In this document: piece after piece, positions 22,102 to 33,084 of the stretch
How positions within the stretch are numbered: the first letter of the stretch is position 1
How the letters are laid out: each line of letters opens with the position of its first letter
Source of the DNA: Chromobotia macracanthus
Lineage: Eukaryota > Chordata > Actinopteri > Cypriniformes > Botiidae
Direction of reading: 5' to 3'
Assembly (NCBI GenBank): GCA_036877525.1
Contig: JAZGTH010000020.1
Location: 2,168,501 to 2,232,500, forward strand
Length of the DNA stretch: 64,000 nt
Position numbers and translations under genes: made by a program
Notes under the pieces: model-generated
Told to the model about the DNA's origin: nothing
Seen by the model: only the letters and a program-made list of their open reading frames with translations
Database searches by the model: none

Positions 22102-24263
22102 TGTATGATTTACAACACATTTCATGCCCACACCGAAATGTTTTTTATGAATACGTTTACATGAATAAATGAGAACAGATTGTAATTAAAAGCGTATTAC
22201 AGTTTTAAAGTGTTTTATGAAGAGGCCTTCAATACAAGCTTTGTATTAATATTAAGATTTGAGGTCTTAATGTTTTCATAGTAAATCAAAGTCTTTTATT
22301 TCATAAGCTCAAAGAAAATTCATTTCTCATGACATGACCTCTGTCAACATTTCATACGCTAATGATGCATCATTTTCTAATTATGTTTCTCTTCTCAGAG
22401 GAAGGTCTTGTCCTCCATCACTGTTTCAGTTACACCAGTTATCAGGTAACTAATCATACCTGTCAAATCAGACTTCCAAACACACTGTTGATTCAAAACG
22501 AATTCAACGTCAGGTAAGTTGTTTCTTTTCTCTGCAGGGATCAGGGAGAACAGCTAAACATTTGCTTTGTCCAACAGTATACTTCCCAAGAGAGCGCCTA
22601 AGCACAGTTTTAATAGTTTCAATACAGAGGCAGTGTGGTATTTCACAAGACAGCTCCATAAATAAAGAGAGCTGATCAGCTGTCTGCCACAGAGCAAATT
22701 AGCCCTTGTGTACCCAGACCTCTGAATAAGTTTACTCTGGTCAAAAACTGCTCACCAAGACAGTCGGTCATACAAAAAAGCACAAGAAATGTGTATAGAT
22801 TTCTGCTCATAATGGCTCTCTTTCCAAAAGTAATAAGCACTGATTATTAGCCAGAGATAACTCTGAAAATAAAAAACAGAATATTTGCATATTAACAGAA
22901 TATTTATTTATGCAAATAAGGCAAGCCTGCAAATAGGCCCCAAAAATCTGTGCTGAGCATTTTTGCATGACAGTTTCCCATCCTGCAGGCCGGTTCTGAG
23001 AGCAGCTGTAGGTTATGAAGGTTGAAGCCAACTACCGCAGTCTGTCACACTGCACTGAAACTGTCCAAAAAAAACTCCTTCACTGTGATCAGACACTCCT
23101 TACACCTTAAGATCCATCTCATGCTTTCCATGCATCATTTTGCATTTAAATTACAGCAACACCTTTTCGGTCCAGTAGGTTTAAACATGCGAATGCATTC
23201 CATTTTTTTATAGATGCTGACACAGGCAAATTAATCTTTTATCATCCGCTTCACATGTCAGCTGTGCGATGCCAAATTTGGCTTGTGTTTGATGATGTGA
23301 AGAGAAATCTGTTGTAATCAGTGGAGTGACGCATTTTATGCTTGAAAGTAGAAACCAATGTTTTTCTCTTTGTTTTCACACGATTGAAATGAATGGCATC
23401 ATTACAACTGCAGTTGGAGGAAAGGTCATATTTCTGACTGCATATGAGTTATAAATGACACTGGATTAAAGTACCGGATGAAAATCATGGTAAATAATAG
23501 TTCAGATGAGTCATTTTGCAATTCCAGCTCCCATACAAGCACCTAAAAGCACATATTCCAGTCTAAGTGTTGCCCCAAAGAAAGCTTAGCAAACATTAGT
23601 CTAAACTTTCTACTTATTTTTTGTCTTCTCTTATCTTAGCTACCTGAATAAACTACACACTAAGGAGCTTTATTCACCTAATCTGACCCATAAGATTAAC
23701 TATAACTACATGCTGTAATCTATACAGGTTGCTTTTGTCGTTTTTAACAATACTTTAACTTACATATAACCATTTAATTTACATTTCACCACACCAAACA
23801 CATTCACTGGTTTCCTGACCAAAGTTCTTACAGCACATTTTCAGTATTGAAAGCAAATTCAATATCTGCATTATGATACCTTACAATTCCCACTTAAAAC
23901 ATTAACTTAGACCATAAAACATCTATTCTTTAAAAGATTACAGCCCAATTAACATATCCAAGCTATTTTGAACGTTAACAATGGCTTTGTTGGCAGTTCA
24001 GCTCTCTGGGTATTTCCTGACATTCTGTGGCTGAATTTAGTTTCTATTCTCTTAGCATTTTCCAGAGGAATCCCAGTGCAGCTTTATGCATAAAAATGTA
24101 AAAATTGTACTTTGCCACATAAAAAAGTTTAGTGGCAAAGACCAAAGTTTGAGCTGAGACTAAGTCAGCATACAAATTCAAATGTTACGCAGCACTGGAC
24201 TGAAACTTCTGACACAGGACAGATGAGCTGGAGTTTGGGGGATAGGTGGGAAAATTTCACAAA
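22102..24263. other. Intergenic sequence, no gene seen
   Basis: AT-rich unique-looking sequence. ORFs at 22807-23031 and 23022-23213 overlap on opposite strands without recognisable features. Confidence 0.45.
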
Positions 24264-24348
24264 AAATACATTTATATTTATGCATTTGGCAGACGCTTTT
24301 ATCCAAAGCACCTTACAGGGCATTCAAGCTATACATTTCATCAGTATA
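24264..24348 (-). repeat. SINE tail fragment (GCATTTGGCAGACGCTTTTA family)
   Basis: ATTTATGCATTTGGCAGACG, CTTTTATCCAAAGCACCTTA and TTCAAGCTATACATTTCATC match the tail half of the tRNA-derived SINEs found complete at 37110 and 31986. The tRNA-like head is absent, so this is a 5'-truncated copy inserted on the minus strand. The family resembles HAmo/V-SINE-type elements of cyprinids, named from memory. Confidence 0.75.
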
Positions 24349-25557
24349 GCTTAACTCTATAGAATCTTTACTTAATAAAGCAGAAAAGCTGTATCATCAC
24401 TTTTCTATACTTTAAAAACCCTTCAGAGACAAAGTTCTTGACATTAGCATTTCATTTATTTCTCAGCCTCCTCCATATATTTATAGCCGATGGTTTGGAC
24501 ACAACGTTTTTGGGGGAAAAAATGAGTGACTGTTTTAATCTACTAGCTTGCACTTATGAAATATCACCATGTCAATGGACGCATTTATTTGAACAATGAT
24601 ATAGTAATGATATAGTATACTATACATAGTATAGTATGTTTATATTATAGGAATAGGTATAGGAATAGTTTAGCCAAAAATGAAAATGAGCCTCATGTCT
24701 TTTTAAAGCTGAATGTGTTTGAATTATCTATAGTGATAGTTCAGAGTGACACCAGAGAAGTTACCCACAGACACACACTCAGCATTATACAGTACAAGAA
24801 CCACAAAAACAAATCCTGGGCTAAAACCTGAGTCGTTACGTGTGCAATAACCAAACATGTCCTTTATGATTTATTTTTAATACCTACATTTTCATCTAAT
24901 TTTTATCATGTTACAGATATCATGTGGCTTTCGAAGACTTGGAATTTAGTGCACGAGTTACATGGAGTGCAATGATATTTTTATGCTTTTGGGGTTTTTC
25001 TCCATTGTCATTGTATGGACAGAACTGTGTAGAAACATTCAAAACCTTTTTTGAAAGCACTATTCCTTTAAAACTCAACCCTCAAGACCTCCTGTTGCTA
25101 GCGCAGCAAAAAATGGTTTAGCATTCTCCATACTCTCTCCATTCTCCATACTCCACACTCTTACAAAGGCTGTCACACAAAAACACTAACATGAAGGCAA
25201 CCGTATCGCACATCAGAGAAGATTTGTTTCATTTCGCCATCCTCAGGAAGTCACAGCAGTTATAATGCTGCTGCTGCAGCTCTGGGCATCAGAATCTGTG
25301 TTGGTGTATCTGTCGCCAGACTCGCGGCTCCAGATGGGATGAGGTAAGATCCTGCCTGCTCTGGCTGAAGAACAGAGAGACTGAGTGAGACTGATTATGC
25401 TGCATGACATTGACTGAGAGAAGAATCTCATGGAGAAAGATCTCAGTAAGACTTCTTATCTGCTTGTCTGTGCTGTCTCCAGAGGCTGAGAAAAGCAGAT
25501 ATTGGGATTCGCTCACAGAATCATTATTGATTAGCCTGGAGAAAACATACAAGGAGA
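24349..25557. other. Intergenic sequence with small palindromes and duplications
   Basis: 24610-24640 is a cluster of TATAGTATACTATA palindromic words. 24660-24700 (CCAAAAATGAAAATGAGCCT) resembles part of the element at 18220. 25122-25158 contains CATTCTCCATACTC twice with a period of 18. The 119-codon minus ORF at 25289-25648 runs into an FB-1 fragment and has no domain. Confidence 0.45.
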
Positions 25558-25660
25558 CCCCAGCTAGCAATTTAAGGTTGTGAAAACATTTCCCTAACAT
25601 TTCCATTAACAGACAACTGGAAATGTTTTTCTTTGTTACTGGAAACAATGTTTTCTTAAT
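25558..25660 (-). repeat. FB-1 element, truncated end-B fragment
   Basis: CCCAGCTAGCAATTTAAGGT, then GTGAAAACATTTCCCTAACA and TTTCCATTAACAGAC. Similarity fades by 25660 and there is no A end. Confidence 0.65.
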
Positions 25661-26427
25661 CCATAATAATCACATAATAACAATATCCGCATTCTCATGC
25701 CTTAAATCCGTTTTGGCAGAACATCTATATAATTCTGTTTTCTAACATCTAATTCTGGTTGTGGTGACTTAAGGATCAATTGAATTATTGCATTAATTAT
25801 TATATGTTTAATTGCTATAGGAAGACTAATCCCTTGTAGGTTGTTTTTCAGCACTAAAAACAGGTTGCAAAACTATAAGTAATTGAATTGATTCCACCAC
25901 AGAATCAACTTTAAGTGGCGCTACACTGTGGGAGGGCTTTATCTTCTGTTAAAATATTCACTCCTGTCACTGTTTAATATGCAGAGACAGCTATAAACAA
26001 GACGTTTGTAGATGATTTCCTCTAAGACTTTTTGTGGCATTATCAAAACATAGTGTTGCATTCTGCAGTGCTGTAAAGGAAAAACAATCTACTGTTTTCA
26101 TAATCTTTCACCATAATGTAATAACTTTCTTCAGCAGAAATGATTTGTCTTGCCAGCTGTTGTCACCAAGAATATTGGGTGGGAATAAATAATATTAGTC
26201 AATGAAATCACATTCGGTCATCTTTAAGCCCCACCCCTCTTTCCACCTGTCCAATCAAATCAAATCGCCATAAATAAAATCATGTCTGCCTCTTCATCTA
26301 TTCCTGCTATATATTCTGTTTAAGCAATATGTCACTTTAAGGAAGCTGAATGTGTTTTGTATTTAATATATTTCTACCCTTGTGGTGCTTTTCAGTGCTA
26401 TACAACTGACAGAAGACATGTAGTTTA
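25661..26427. other. Intergenic sequence, no gene seen
   Basis: Unique-looking AT-rich sequence. AATCAAATCAAAT near 26253-26266 is a short direct repeat. No coding or RNA gene. Confidence 0.45.
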
Positions 26428-26503
26428 TTTTTTCCTGGTATTGGCCATGGTTATCTAAAGACTCCACAGCCTTGAGATAACCATGACCAATACCAGGAAA
26501 AAA
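26428..26503. repeat. Near-perfect hairpin, 29-bp arms, 18-base loop
   Basis: The left arm 26428-26456 (TTTTTTCCTGGTATTGGCCA, then TGGTTATCT) and right arm 26475-26503 pair at 28 of 29 positions, with one G-T opposition. The loop, 26457-26474, begins AAAGACTCC. There is no TIR-element body and no match to other repeats in the window. The size is within the range of a pre-miRNA hairpin, but the arms are too perfect for a typical vertebrate pre-miRNA, which usually has bulges. Alternatives are a recent inverted duplication by template switching or a hairpin siRNA source. Confidence 0.85.
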
Positions 26504-26584
26504 ATGCCTCAGTTATATTAAAGAAGCTTTTTGTCCTCTTTCACAGTGATATGTATCCACGACATAAATAAAATGAAAAAGTAC

Positions 26585-26750
26585 TTGCTTTAGGTTGCTT
26601 TAGGTAATCTTACGAGTGAGGAGAACAGCCCCTGGGTGAGGAGAAAAGCCCTTTGTGGTTCTTGCTACCTTGCAGCATCAAATGACGCACAGACTACAGT
26701 ACACACATAATAACACCATGTGTACACTACAGTACACACACAATAACACT
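26585..26750. repeat. Cluster of three short tandem duplications
   Basis: Three different local duplications occur in 165 bases. TTGCTTTAGG is present twice at about 26585-26604. GTGAGGAGAA(C/A)AGCCC is present twice, at about 26616-26652. A 33-base period unit beginning ACTACAGTACACACA is present twice at 26693-26750. All lie just downstream of the 26428 hairpin. Confidence 0.75.
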
Positions 26751-28028
26751 CACAATCAAGACCATGGCCACGTCACTTCAGAGCTCAAGTGAGCTGCCCC
26801 CCTCTTCTGCTGAAGCACACAGCAAACACTCACCCACTCACGGGCCACTCACACTTCCTGCCTCTCTCTCTCTTTCTCTTTATGCTGGATGTTTTTGCTG
26901 CTTGTATTGTTGTATATCTCATACAGCCTTGACAAGCCGTCACACTGCCACGTTCTCCGCAGCTTGTCTCCATATTAAGCCGCTGCGTTCCCAAATTCCC
27001 CAACACCTCAATGTCGCTCTCTCCCCATTTTTTCCAGCTCCTCTAATGTTATTCTCTGCTCTTGCTGCTGTGGATTTCTCAGCCTAGTTTTCACTGCACA
27101 CACATTTCAAACAGGCACAAGCATTTAAATATACCGTATTCATATTTTCTCTGTAAAAATAGATGATTTTTAATGCCGTTTGGACCATCGTAAGCTGCAA
27201 TTTGAATATTGTTTGAGCATAAAATATTAAACATGAAGCGAAAAGACTGAATTATTTATAACTCACTACAGGATATGCACCTGTTATTAGAGATGTCACG
27301 CTCTACACGGCCCACACACATTCAAAGAAATCACCACAAATTCCACACAACTGTTTTTAGGAATGGTTAAGCCTCGCACCACTCTGCATGTTGCTGACTG
27401 CATCTCTTATGTATCCTGGGTGAGTTTTTCTCTTTGCAGTGAATGTGTGACTTCAGGGATTGCCTCACCAGAGACAGGCTGGAAAACTCTTGGTGTCCAT
27501 GAACCCAGCTGTATGCTTGCTTTTGAACTTCATCCCGCAGGGGCTCTGCTCCTGACAAACTGTCAGTGAGATTGTGTAGGCGGCCAGAACAGAGCCTGAG
27601 TCTTCATGATGCCTTGGTAGCCAAGGACCCAAGGGAATACCAGACAGGTTGTCATGGTAACAACAATGATTATGGAAAGCGGCATCTTCCGGAAGCCCAT
27701 CACAGGTTCCTGCGCATTATTACACAAGGCTAAATGTGTGACGTATGAAATTTGCTTTGATGTTTCATAAATGAAAATGCTATTTCTTAAATACTCTCTA
27801 ATTTGTTACAATGAAAATATAAATACTGTAGTTAAGGTACTTGGTAAAAGTTGGGGGAAATATTTCTTGCATTATGCTGCCATGATATTCAGTGTTTTCT
27901 CAGAGTTTCTCTCTTTACAGCAGCAGGGCTGTGTGCCGTGCAGATTGCTCTTCTCTACAATGATGATCAGAAGGCGACTCACTGAGCTACTTTGACACCC
28001 CATTTATTGTGACAAATGCCTTGAACTT
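26751..28028. other. Intergenic sequence, no gene seen
   Basis: A 107-codon + ORF at 26764-27087 starts in the duplication cluster and translates as S/L/A-rich sequence of low complexity. At 27363-27569 ORFs exist on both strands, with chance GTGAGT and TTTGCAG splice-like words. Neither is supported as a gene. Confidence 0.45.
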
Positions 28029-28418
28029 TTTAAAGCTGCAGTCAGTAACTTGTGCCTCTCTACTGCCATCTCTGTTTGAAACATAAAATTGCAGGTTACT
28101 TACGCTGCAATTTTCTTAATGTGTCTCAATTTTCTTATTTTCTTAATGTGGATGACAAGTTTACATTCTAAACAACTGCTGTAAAACAACATACAAACTA
28201 TACCACATGTGATATATTAGCTGGATCTTCTTTCTGTTTACAGACAGACATTTTTCACTAAATCAGACCTTACAATTCAAATAATAAATCATTATTATAA
28301 ACTTACTGTTGTGAATTGGGGTAAGGTAAGAAGTTTTGAACACTGATCTGTTATATACTTGCTCAATAAACAGATTTTCATTTATTTTTACCAAAGACGT
28401 TACAGATTGCAGCTTTAA
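28029..28418 (+). repeat. TIR element family 2, complete non-autonomous copy
   Basis: The left terminus TTTAAAGCTGCAGTCAGTAA (28029) and the right terminus, reverse-complemented TTTAAAGCTGCAATCTGTAA (ending 28418), are inverted repeats matching at 19 of 21 positions. The 390-base interior holds no ORF, so this is a MITE-like element. The left subterminal GTGCCTCTCTACTGCCATCT recurs at 13605 and, reversed, at 57560. No clear target-site duplication is visible. Confidence 0.75.
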
Positions 28419-29245
28419 ACACAATTTAAGACACTGTTTTAAAGCAACTTTTTAATAAAGACTGACAGAAAGATTTGAATTTGTTTCATTGAGCATCAAA
28501 GCAATTCTACCCCGAGCTGAAGATGAAATTGCATGTCTTTGCTGTATGAAAAGTCAATCTCTGAGAAGTGGATTTGTCGGTCATAACATTACCTTGTTGA
28601 TTATTCTGTCTTGATTTACAAGCCAGGTTTATATATTTCCCACAATAAAAGCAAAAGCTTGTCATTGCGTGCATCAATGCGACATTGCTGAATAGTTTCA
28701 AAGCATGAAAACATCTTCACTCTCTTAAATCAAAGACCACCGCAAGGTCACTCCAATAACTAACTGTCTGTGAACTGAAAGTCATGACAGCCTGCACTGA
28801 TATGTAAAAGCAAGACTGCGTGCCGAACATGCGGTTTGAAAGTAAACATTTCACATCTCATGCATTGCCAAGAGCACGTCGAGTTGCCCGCTGCTCACGC
28901 AAGAGTCGGCCACAGCGTCAAACTAACTTATAATAGAATTCATCTAATGGATTTCTCAATGCGAGCTGTTCCCATATGAAATGAACTCACTCCCTTCCAT
29001 CTCTAACGTAGATCTCTGAGGAACGTGTGCAGGAGTTAATCGAATTCTTTTATTGATCGTTCTTATGATTAAAACCTTGTTGAACATCTCCAGTCAACAA
29101 CTTTGCATAAATCAAACTTCGCAATAAAACATCCACTTCGTAATTTACCTTTAGTGACCACAAAATGACACACTAACTGACAGGAAAGCACACCATCCGA
29201 CTGTCAAGTCATTCTGAACACAACAAACACTTATGAAAACATGCA
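28419..29245. other. Intergenic sequence, no gene seen
   Basis: Unique-looking sequence. A 64-codon minus ORF at 28507-28701 has no recognisable features. Confidence 0.45.
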
Positions 29246-29310
29246 GAGGTTCTTTAAAGGTTCTTTATGGAACCATACAGCCAAAATTGGTTCTCCTTCA
29301 GAAAATCATT
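29246..29310. repeat. Fragment of AAGGTTCTTTATGGAACC-type MITE
   Basis: AGAGGTTCTTTAAAGGTTCT, TTATGGAACCATACAGCCAA and AATTGGTTCTCCTTCAGAAA match words of the element at 40237-40400. Only a short piece is left. Confidence 0.5.
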
Positions 29311-30911
29311 CTCATTGCTAGCCTGACAAGCTGTGAATGCAACGTTATAAAACATAACCATCAAAATAGAATTTCAACCTCCAATTCATGACTTCCAGTG
29401 AAAGCTCTAATTGCACAAAAATGAAGCAGAATTTACAGTATGAGTCAGACTTACGGTAAGCTCTTTTTTCTTATTTTAGAACCATTGAACCATTGTTCAT
29501 AGACTTAGAATAAAGCAGAAAGTTTTGTATGTGCTGACCGACAAAGAATTTTACCTCTCAGCAAAGCTCTGAAGACAAAGTTGACAAAAGTTCCTGTGTT
29601 TGTTGTCCTTTCCATTATTAGTGTGAAAACCATTTACACTCTGCAGGGTGATTATGCCTAATAAATTCTGTTAATAAAATAAATACAGTTCTGCAATATA
29701 AATTATAGCTCATTGGTAATAGCATAATTAAGATGGCATATTATCCACTATAATTCATCATTAGCATAGATTCGCTTCTGTGCACATTGAATTTCAAACA
29801 CTGCATTGATTGAAGGCATTACGGTAAAGATAACAGCTTTGTTTTATGATCTGGCATGCACTTGCTTATTTTTTAGTGAGGCACACAAGTTAAGATATCA
29901 ATCATACAAAAGCCACAAACAGAGCAGGATCAGGTAGGCCACCTACACACCAAAGAAAGCGTTTGGTGGTAATGAATACATGTGAATCCATGTTAAAACC
30001 ACGTTCAATGTGTAAATAACTGGATTACCATCAACACAACTGGACTGCACTTTTTAAAACTCTCATTGCTTAACAAATGTTTACATCCTTGTGTGGCAGA
30101 AAGTTGAGTACAGTAGGGTACAGTAGAGTAGAGTACAGTATCAAGCATGACTGCAGCAGTCCTTTTAAATGTTCTTACTCTATTGCTAAAGGTACCACTC
30201 AACTTACTTTGACCCTGGAGTTAAATTAAATAGATCTTCAGCACGCTTTTAAAAGTCATTATCCAGTGGACATGCGAGACTTTCCTCTCTCTCTCTCTCG
30301 CTTACTATCTCTATGTCTCTCTCTATGTTCTTGCTCTTTCGCTCTCTCTCTGTGCTGTCAGAGAATGAGGAATACCTGTCCTGTGGCTCGGTGCATTATC
30401 TGCAGAGCTGTTTGAGCAGCACACAGCACATCCTCACCCAATTACTTATAGAAATGTCTTCCAGCCTCATTATGTGCTGAACAGATCAGGGATATAGCAA
30501 CACTGTAGCCAACAGCTCGTTCTGTATGAGGAAATATAAACATATACATCCCCATTCAAAGTGTGCAGGCCTTTAGACCTCTGCTGAATGTGATTAATGA
30601 ATGCTGAAACGAACTTCAAGTCTAAACAAAAATATGAAACGCATTAGCAGAAAAATGAGTCTTACAATCTAATCAGCAGCGTTTTCTCAATTCAAGTGTG
30701 AGAAATATTGCTGATTGTGTGTTTTTTAAATAAAGACATTTAAAAGGCACAAATGAACACATTCAGGCTATTCTCAGAGCAGTACTTGTTATGAGCAGCG
30801 TTTTTCATTGAAGTAATTTTTCTTTCAGATTAAAAATGTGCATACTATTTTTTACCCCCGCATTTAGACAGGCTCTATGAGAGAATTTTATGTCATTTAC
30901 ATCTCATTTAT
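29311..30911. other. Intergenic sequence with small simple repeats
   Basis: 30108-30140 holds GTACAGTAGGGTACAGTAGA-type five-base tandem words. 30284-30352 is a degenerate (CT)n tract. No gene is supported. The minus ORF at 30005-30202 translates the GTACA repeat. Confidence 0.5.
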
Positions 30912-30912
30912 A

Positions 30913-30999
<87 letters not shown>

Positions 31000-31002
31000 T
31001 CT
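30912..31002. repeat. Compound microsatellite (TCTG)n(TC)n(TA)n(CA)n
   Basis: About four TCTG units, 16 TC units, 15 TA units and a short CA run follow without interruption. The 106-codon ORF at 30890-31210 is created by this tract (SLSLSLYIYIYIYTHT) and is not a gene. Confidence 0.95.
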
Positions 31003-31985
31003 ATACACACATAAATATATAGACACTGTATTGTATATTGCAGTTATAAAGGTATTTGTTGAACTAATTAAGTGTTATTCTGGAATTTGTTTCCAAAAAA
31101 AACAGCAGGTTGCAACATATGAAAGAATAATTTTATGCTTTATAACACTACAGTTCTCTCACATACACATTAAGGAAATTTTAAGGGAATTTTACAGTTT
31201 TTCTTATTAGAGTTATTGAAGCTTTTTTTGTTTCCAGCAATTCTCCAATCACTGATGTTTTCTTCTGTTTGTGAGGACTGATCGTTCCATCTGTAGCCAG
31301 ATAACATTTATGACAACTCTCTCATCTTTAGTTTATCCCTAAAGGCCTGTAAAGCAAAATATAAATAGAGCATTATGAGATAATGAGAATGAAAATAATC
31401 CTGAATATGGAAAGTAGGAGAGCATTTTAGAGCAAAAGACAACCTCAAGGTAAAATAACAACACAAACCACAGATTTCCTTTCTTCTGATCCACACAATC
31501 AGAACAGTGAGGTAGAAAGTAAAATAAGGTTGAAGGTAAAATGAGGTTGAACATAAAATAAGGTTGAAGAAAAATGCTAAGCTAACAAGCTAAGCACTGT
31601 GGAGAACTCATGGTAATGACAGCCCAAATAAATAATGAATGGAGAGGCATTCGACGAGACTTGGTGAGATATGCATGTTTCAAAGCAAGCAGAAAGCAGA
31701 TGATTTCTTCCACGTCTGATTATGAATAATTCACATCCAAATATGTAGAAAATGAGTTTCCACTTTCCACTTGAAGGTCTACTACTAATCATGAAACGAC
31801 GCAGATTATAAATTTAACATATAGGCTGTAATGTTGTATGCATGCTGCTATAATCACCTTAGTAGTTTTAATCACACACAGAAAATATATTTATTTTAAG
31901 AGAAATTTATGAGCACACTTCTCATACTGACTTTGACACTTGTTTGCTTTGAAAATGTGAAAGTTAGTTTGACAAAGGCTTAGCA
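31003..31985. other. Intergenic sequence, no gene seen
   Basis: AT-rich, with one 17-base tandem repeat (separate entry). No supported ORF. Confidence 0.45.
31519..31569. repeat. Tandem repeat, three 17-base units
   Basis: GTAAAATAAGGTTGAAG, GTAAAATGAGGTTGAAC and ATAAAATAAGGTTGAAG follow directly, with two or three substitutions between units. A partial unit (GAGGTAGAAA) precedes them. Confidence 0.85.
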
Positions 31986-32131
31986 GTTGTTCATGTAGCT
32001 CTACTGGAAGAGCATTGTGTAGCAGCACAAAGGTCACTGGTTCAAATCTCAGGGAACACACATACCGATTAAATGTGATTAAACCTGAATACGCTGAAAG
32101 TCACTTTGAATAAAACTGTAAATGCATTTCC
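31986..32131 (+). repeat. tRNA-derived SINE, full-length, plus strand
   Basis: The head GTTCATGTAGCTCTACTGGA is tRNA-like. A degenerate A box (TGGAAGAGCATTG) and a B box (GGTTCAAATCTC) are correctly spaced within about 65 bases, forming an RNA polymerase III internal promoter. The tail GAAAGTCACTTTGAATAAAA then CTGTAAATGCATT matches the reverse complement of the 24264 and 37110 tails. About 145 bases, with substitutions in both boxes, so it is an old copy. Confidence 0.75.
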
Positions 32132-32892
32132 ATTTGTCTGCAGATGCCATTTGGTTTCAACAGGTGCAGCTCAAAATTTCACATATTTGAGGCCTCTATA
32201 TAGATACTGTCATCAAAACATTCCATATATCTGTAATGTTATACATTGCTATATAATGGCCAAATGTTATACTCTGACATCTGAACCCAGGCTTAATTGA
32301 GGCTTATGTGAAAACTCCTTGCTCAAAAATCCTGATATCTTCAAGCCTTAAATAAAACCACGGTTTGATGTGAGGCTCAAATTTAAGCCTTTGACCGTTG
32401 ACATTTTACAAATTCCGTTGGCAGTTTTGTCAGTAAGAAAATATCAATAGTCAAGGTGAGAAAGCCTTGTAACTACATCTTATTTTATCCATCCAAACAA
32501 AAATATCAAGCCTGCAGAAATCACACGGTTTTCTTTTGCTCCATCATATCGATCCATTTCAAATCGGTACGCCGGCGTGCTGTGCAGAAATTCATTTACT
32601 GGGGTCAGTTTAGGTGCTCACGACAATGAGAAACGTTAAAGGCGATCTGCTTTTCAATGATCTGTAAATGTGGCTAAAACCATCGCTAAAGACCCATCAA
32701 CAGCTATTCTTTAGAATCTAACAGATTTTAGCATCTATTATAGCTAAACATCTTTCAGTCATGTTTTTATTTGACAGAACTGCTTTTGCAAAGGTTAATT
32801 CAGAAATTATTTAGATAAAGTGCTTATAATTATGTTCATTAAAGCTTGTAATTAAGCTTTAAAGCTTGAAGCAGAGGCAATATAAAGTATTA

Positions 32893-32895
<3 letters not shown>
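32132..32895. other. Intergenic sequence, no gene seen
   Basis: Unique-looking AT-rich sequence. AAGCTT-containing words are repeated at 32842-32870. Confidence 0.45.

Positions 32896-32945
<50 letters not shown>
32896..32945. repeat. (AT)n microsatellite
   Basis: About 25 uninterrupted AT units, ending six bases before a minus-strand SINE. It lies at the 3' side of that SINE, where simple repeats commonly arise or serve as the insertion target. Confidence 0.95.
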
Positions 32946-32949
<4 letters not shown>

Positions 32950-32950
32950 C

Positions 32951-33084
32951 ATTTACTATTACATTAATGCATTTGGCAGACACTTTTACCTACATTCAAT
33001 TTTTACAATACATTCAAGTTATACATTTGATCAGTATGTACGCTGCCTGGGACTCAATGCTCTACGCATTGAGCTACAGGAACA
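32951..33084 (-). repeat. tRNA-derived SINE, minus strand, diverged
   Basis: ATTAATGCATTTGGCAGACA and CTTTTACCTACATTCA form the tail. GTTATACATTTGATCAGTAT is the body. The reversed head ends CTACGCATTGAGCTACAGGA. Part of the B-box region (GGGACTCAATG) has lost the GGTTCGA core, so the pol III promoter is probably dead. Confidence 0.7.

Noticed and set aside
27363..27569. Overlapping ORFs on both strands with nearby GTGAGT and TTTGCAG
   Set aside because: The splice-like words lie only about 30 bases apart within the same ORF, too close for a normal vertebrate intron, and the proteins have no domains.
30890..31210. 106-codon plus-strand ORF
   Set aside because: Produced by the TC/TA/CA compound microsatellite.
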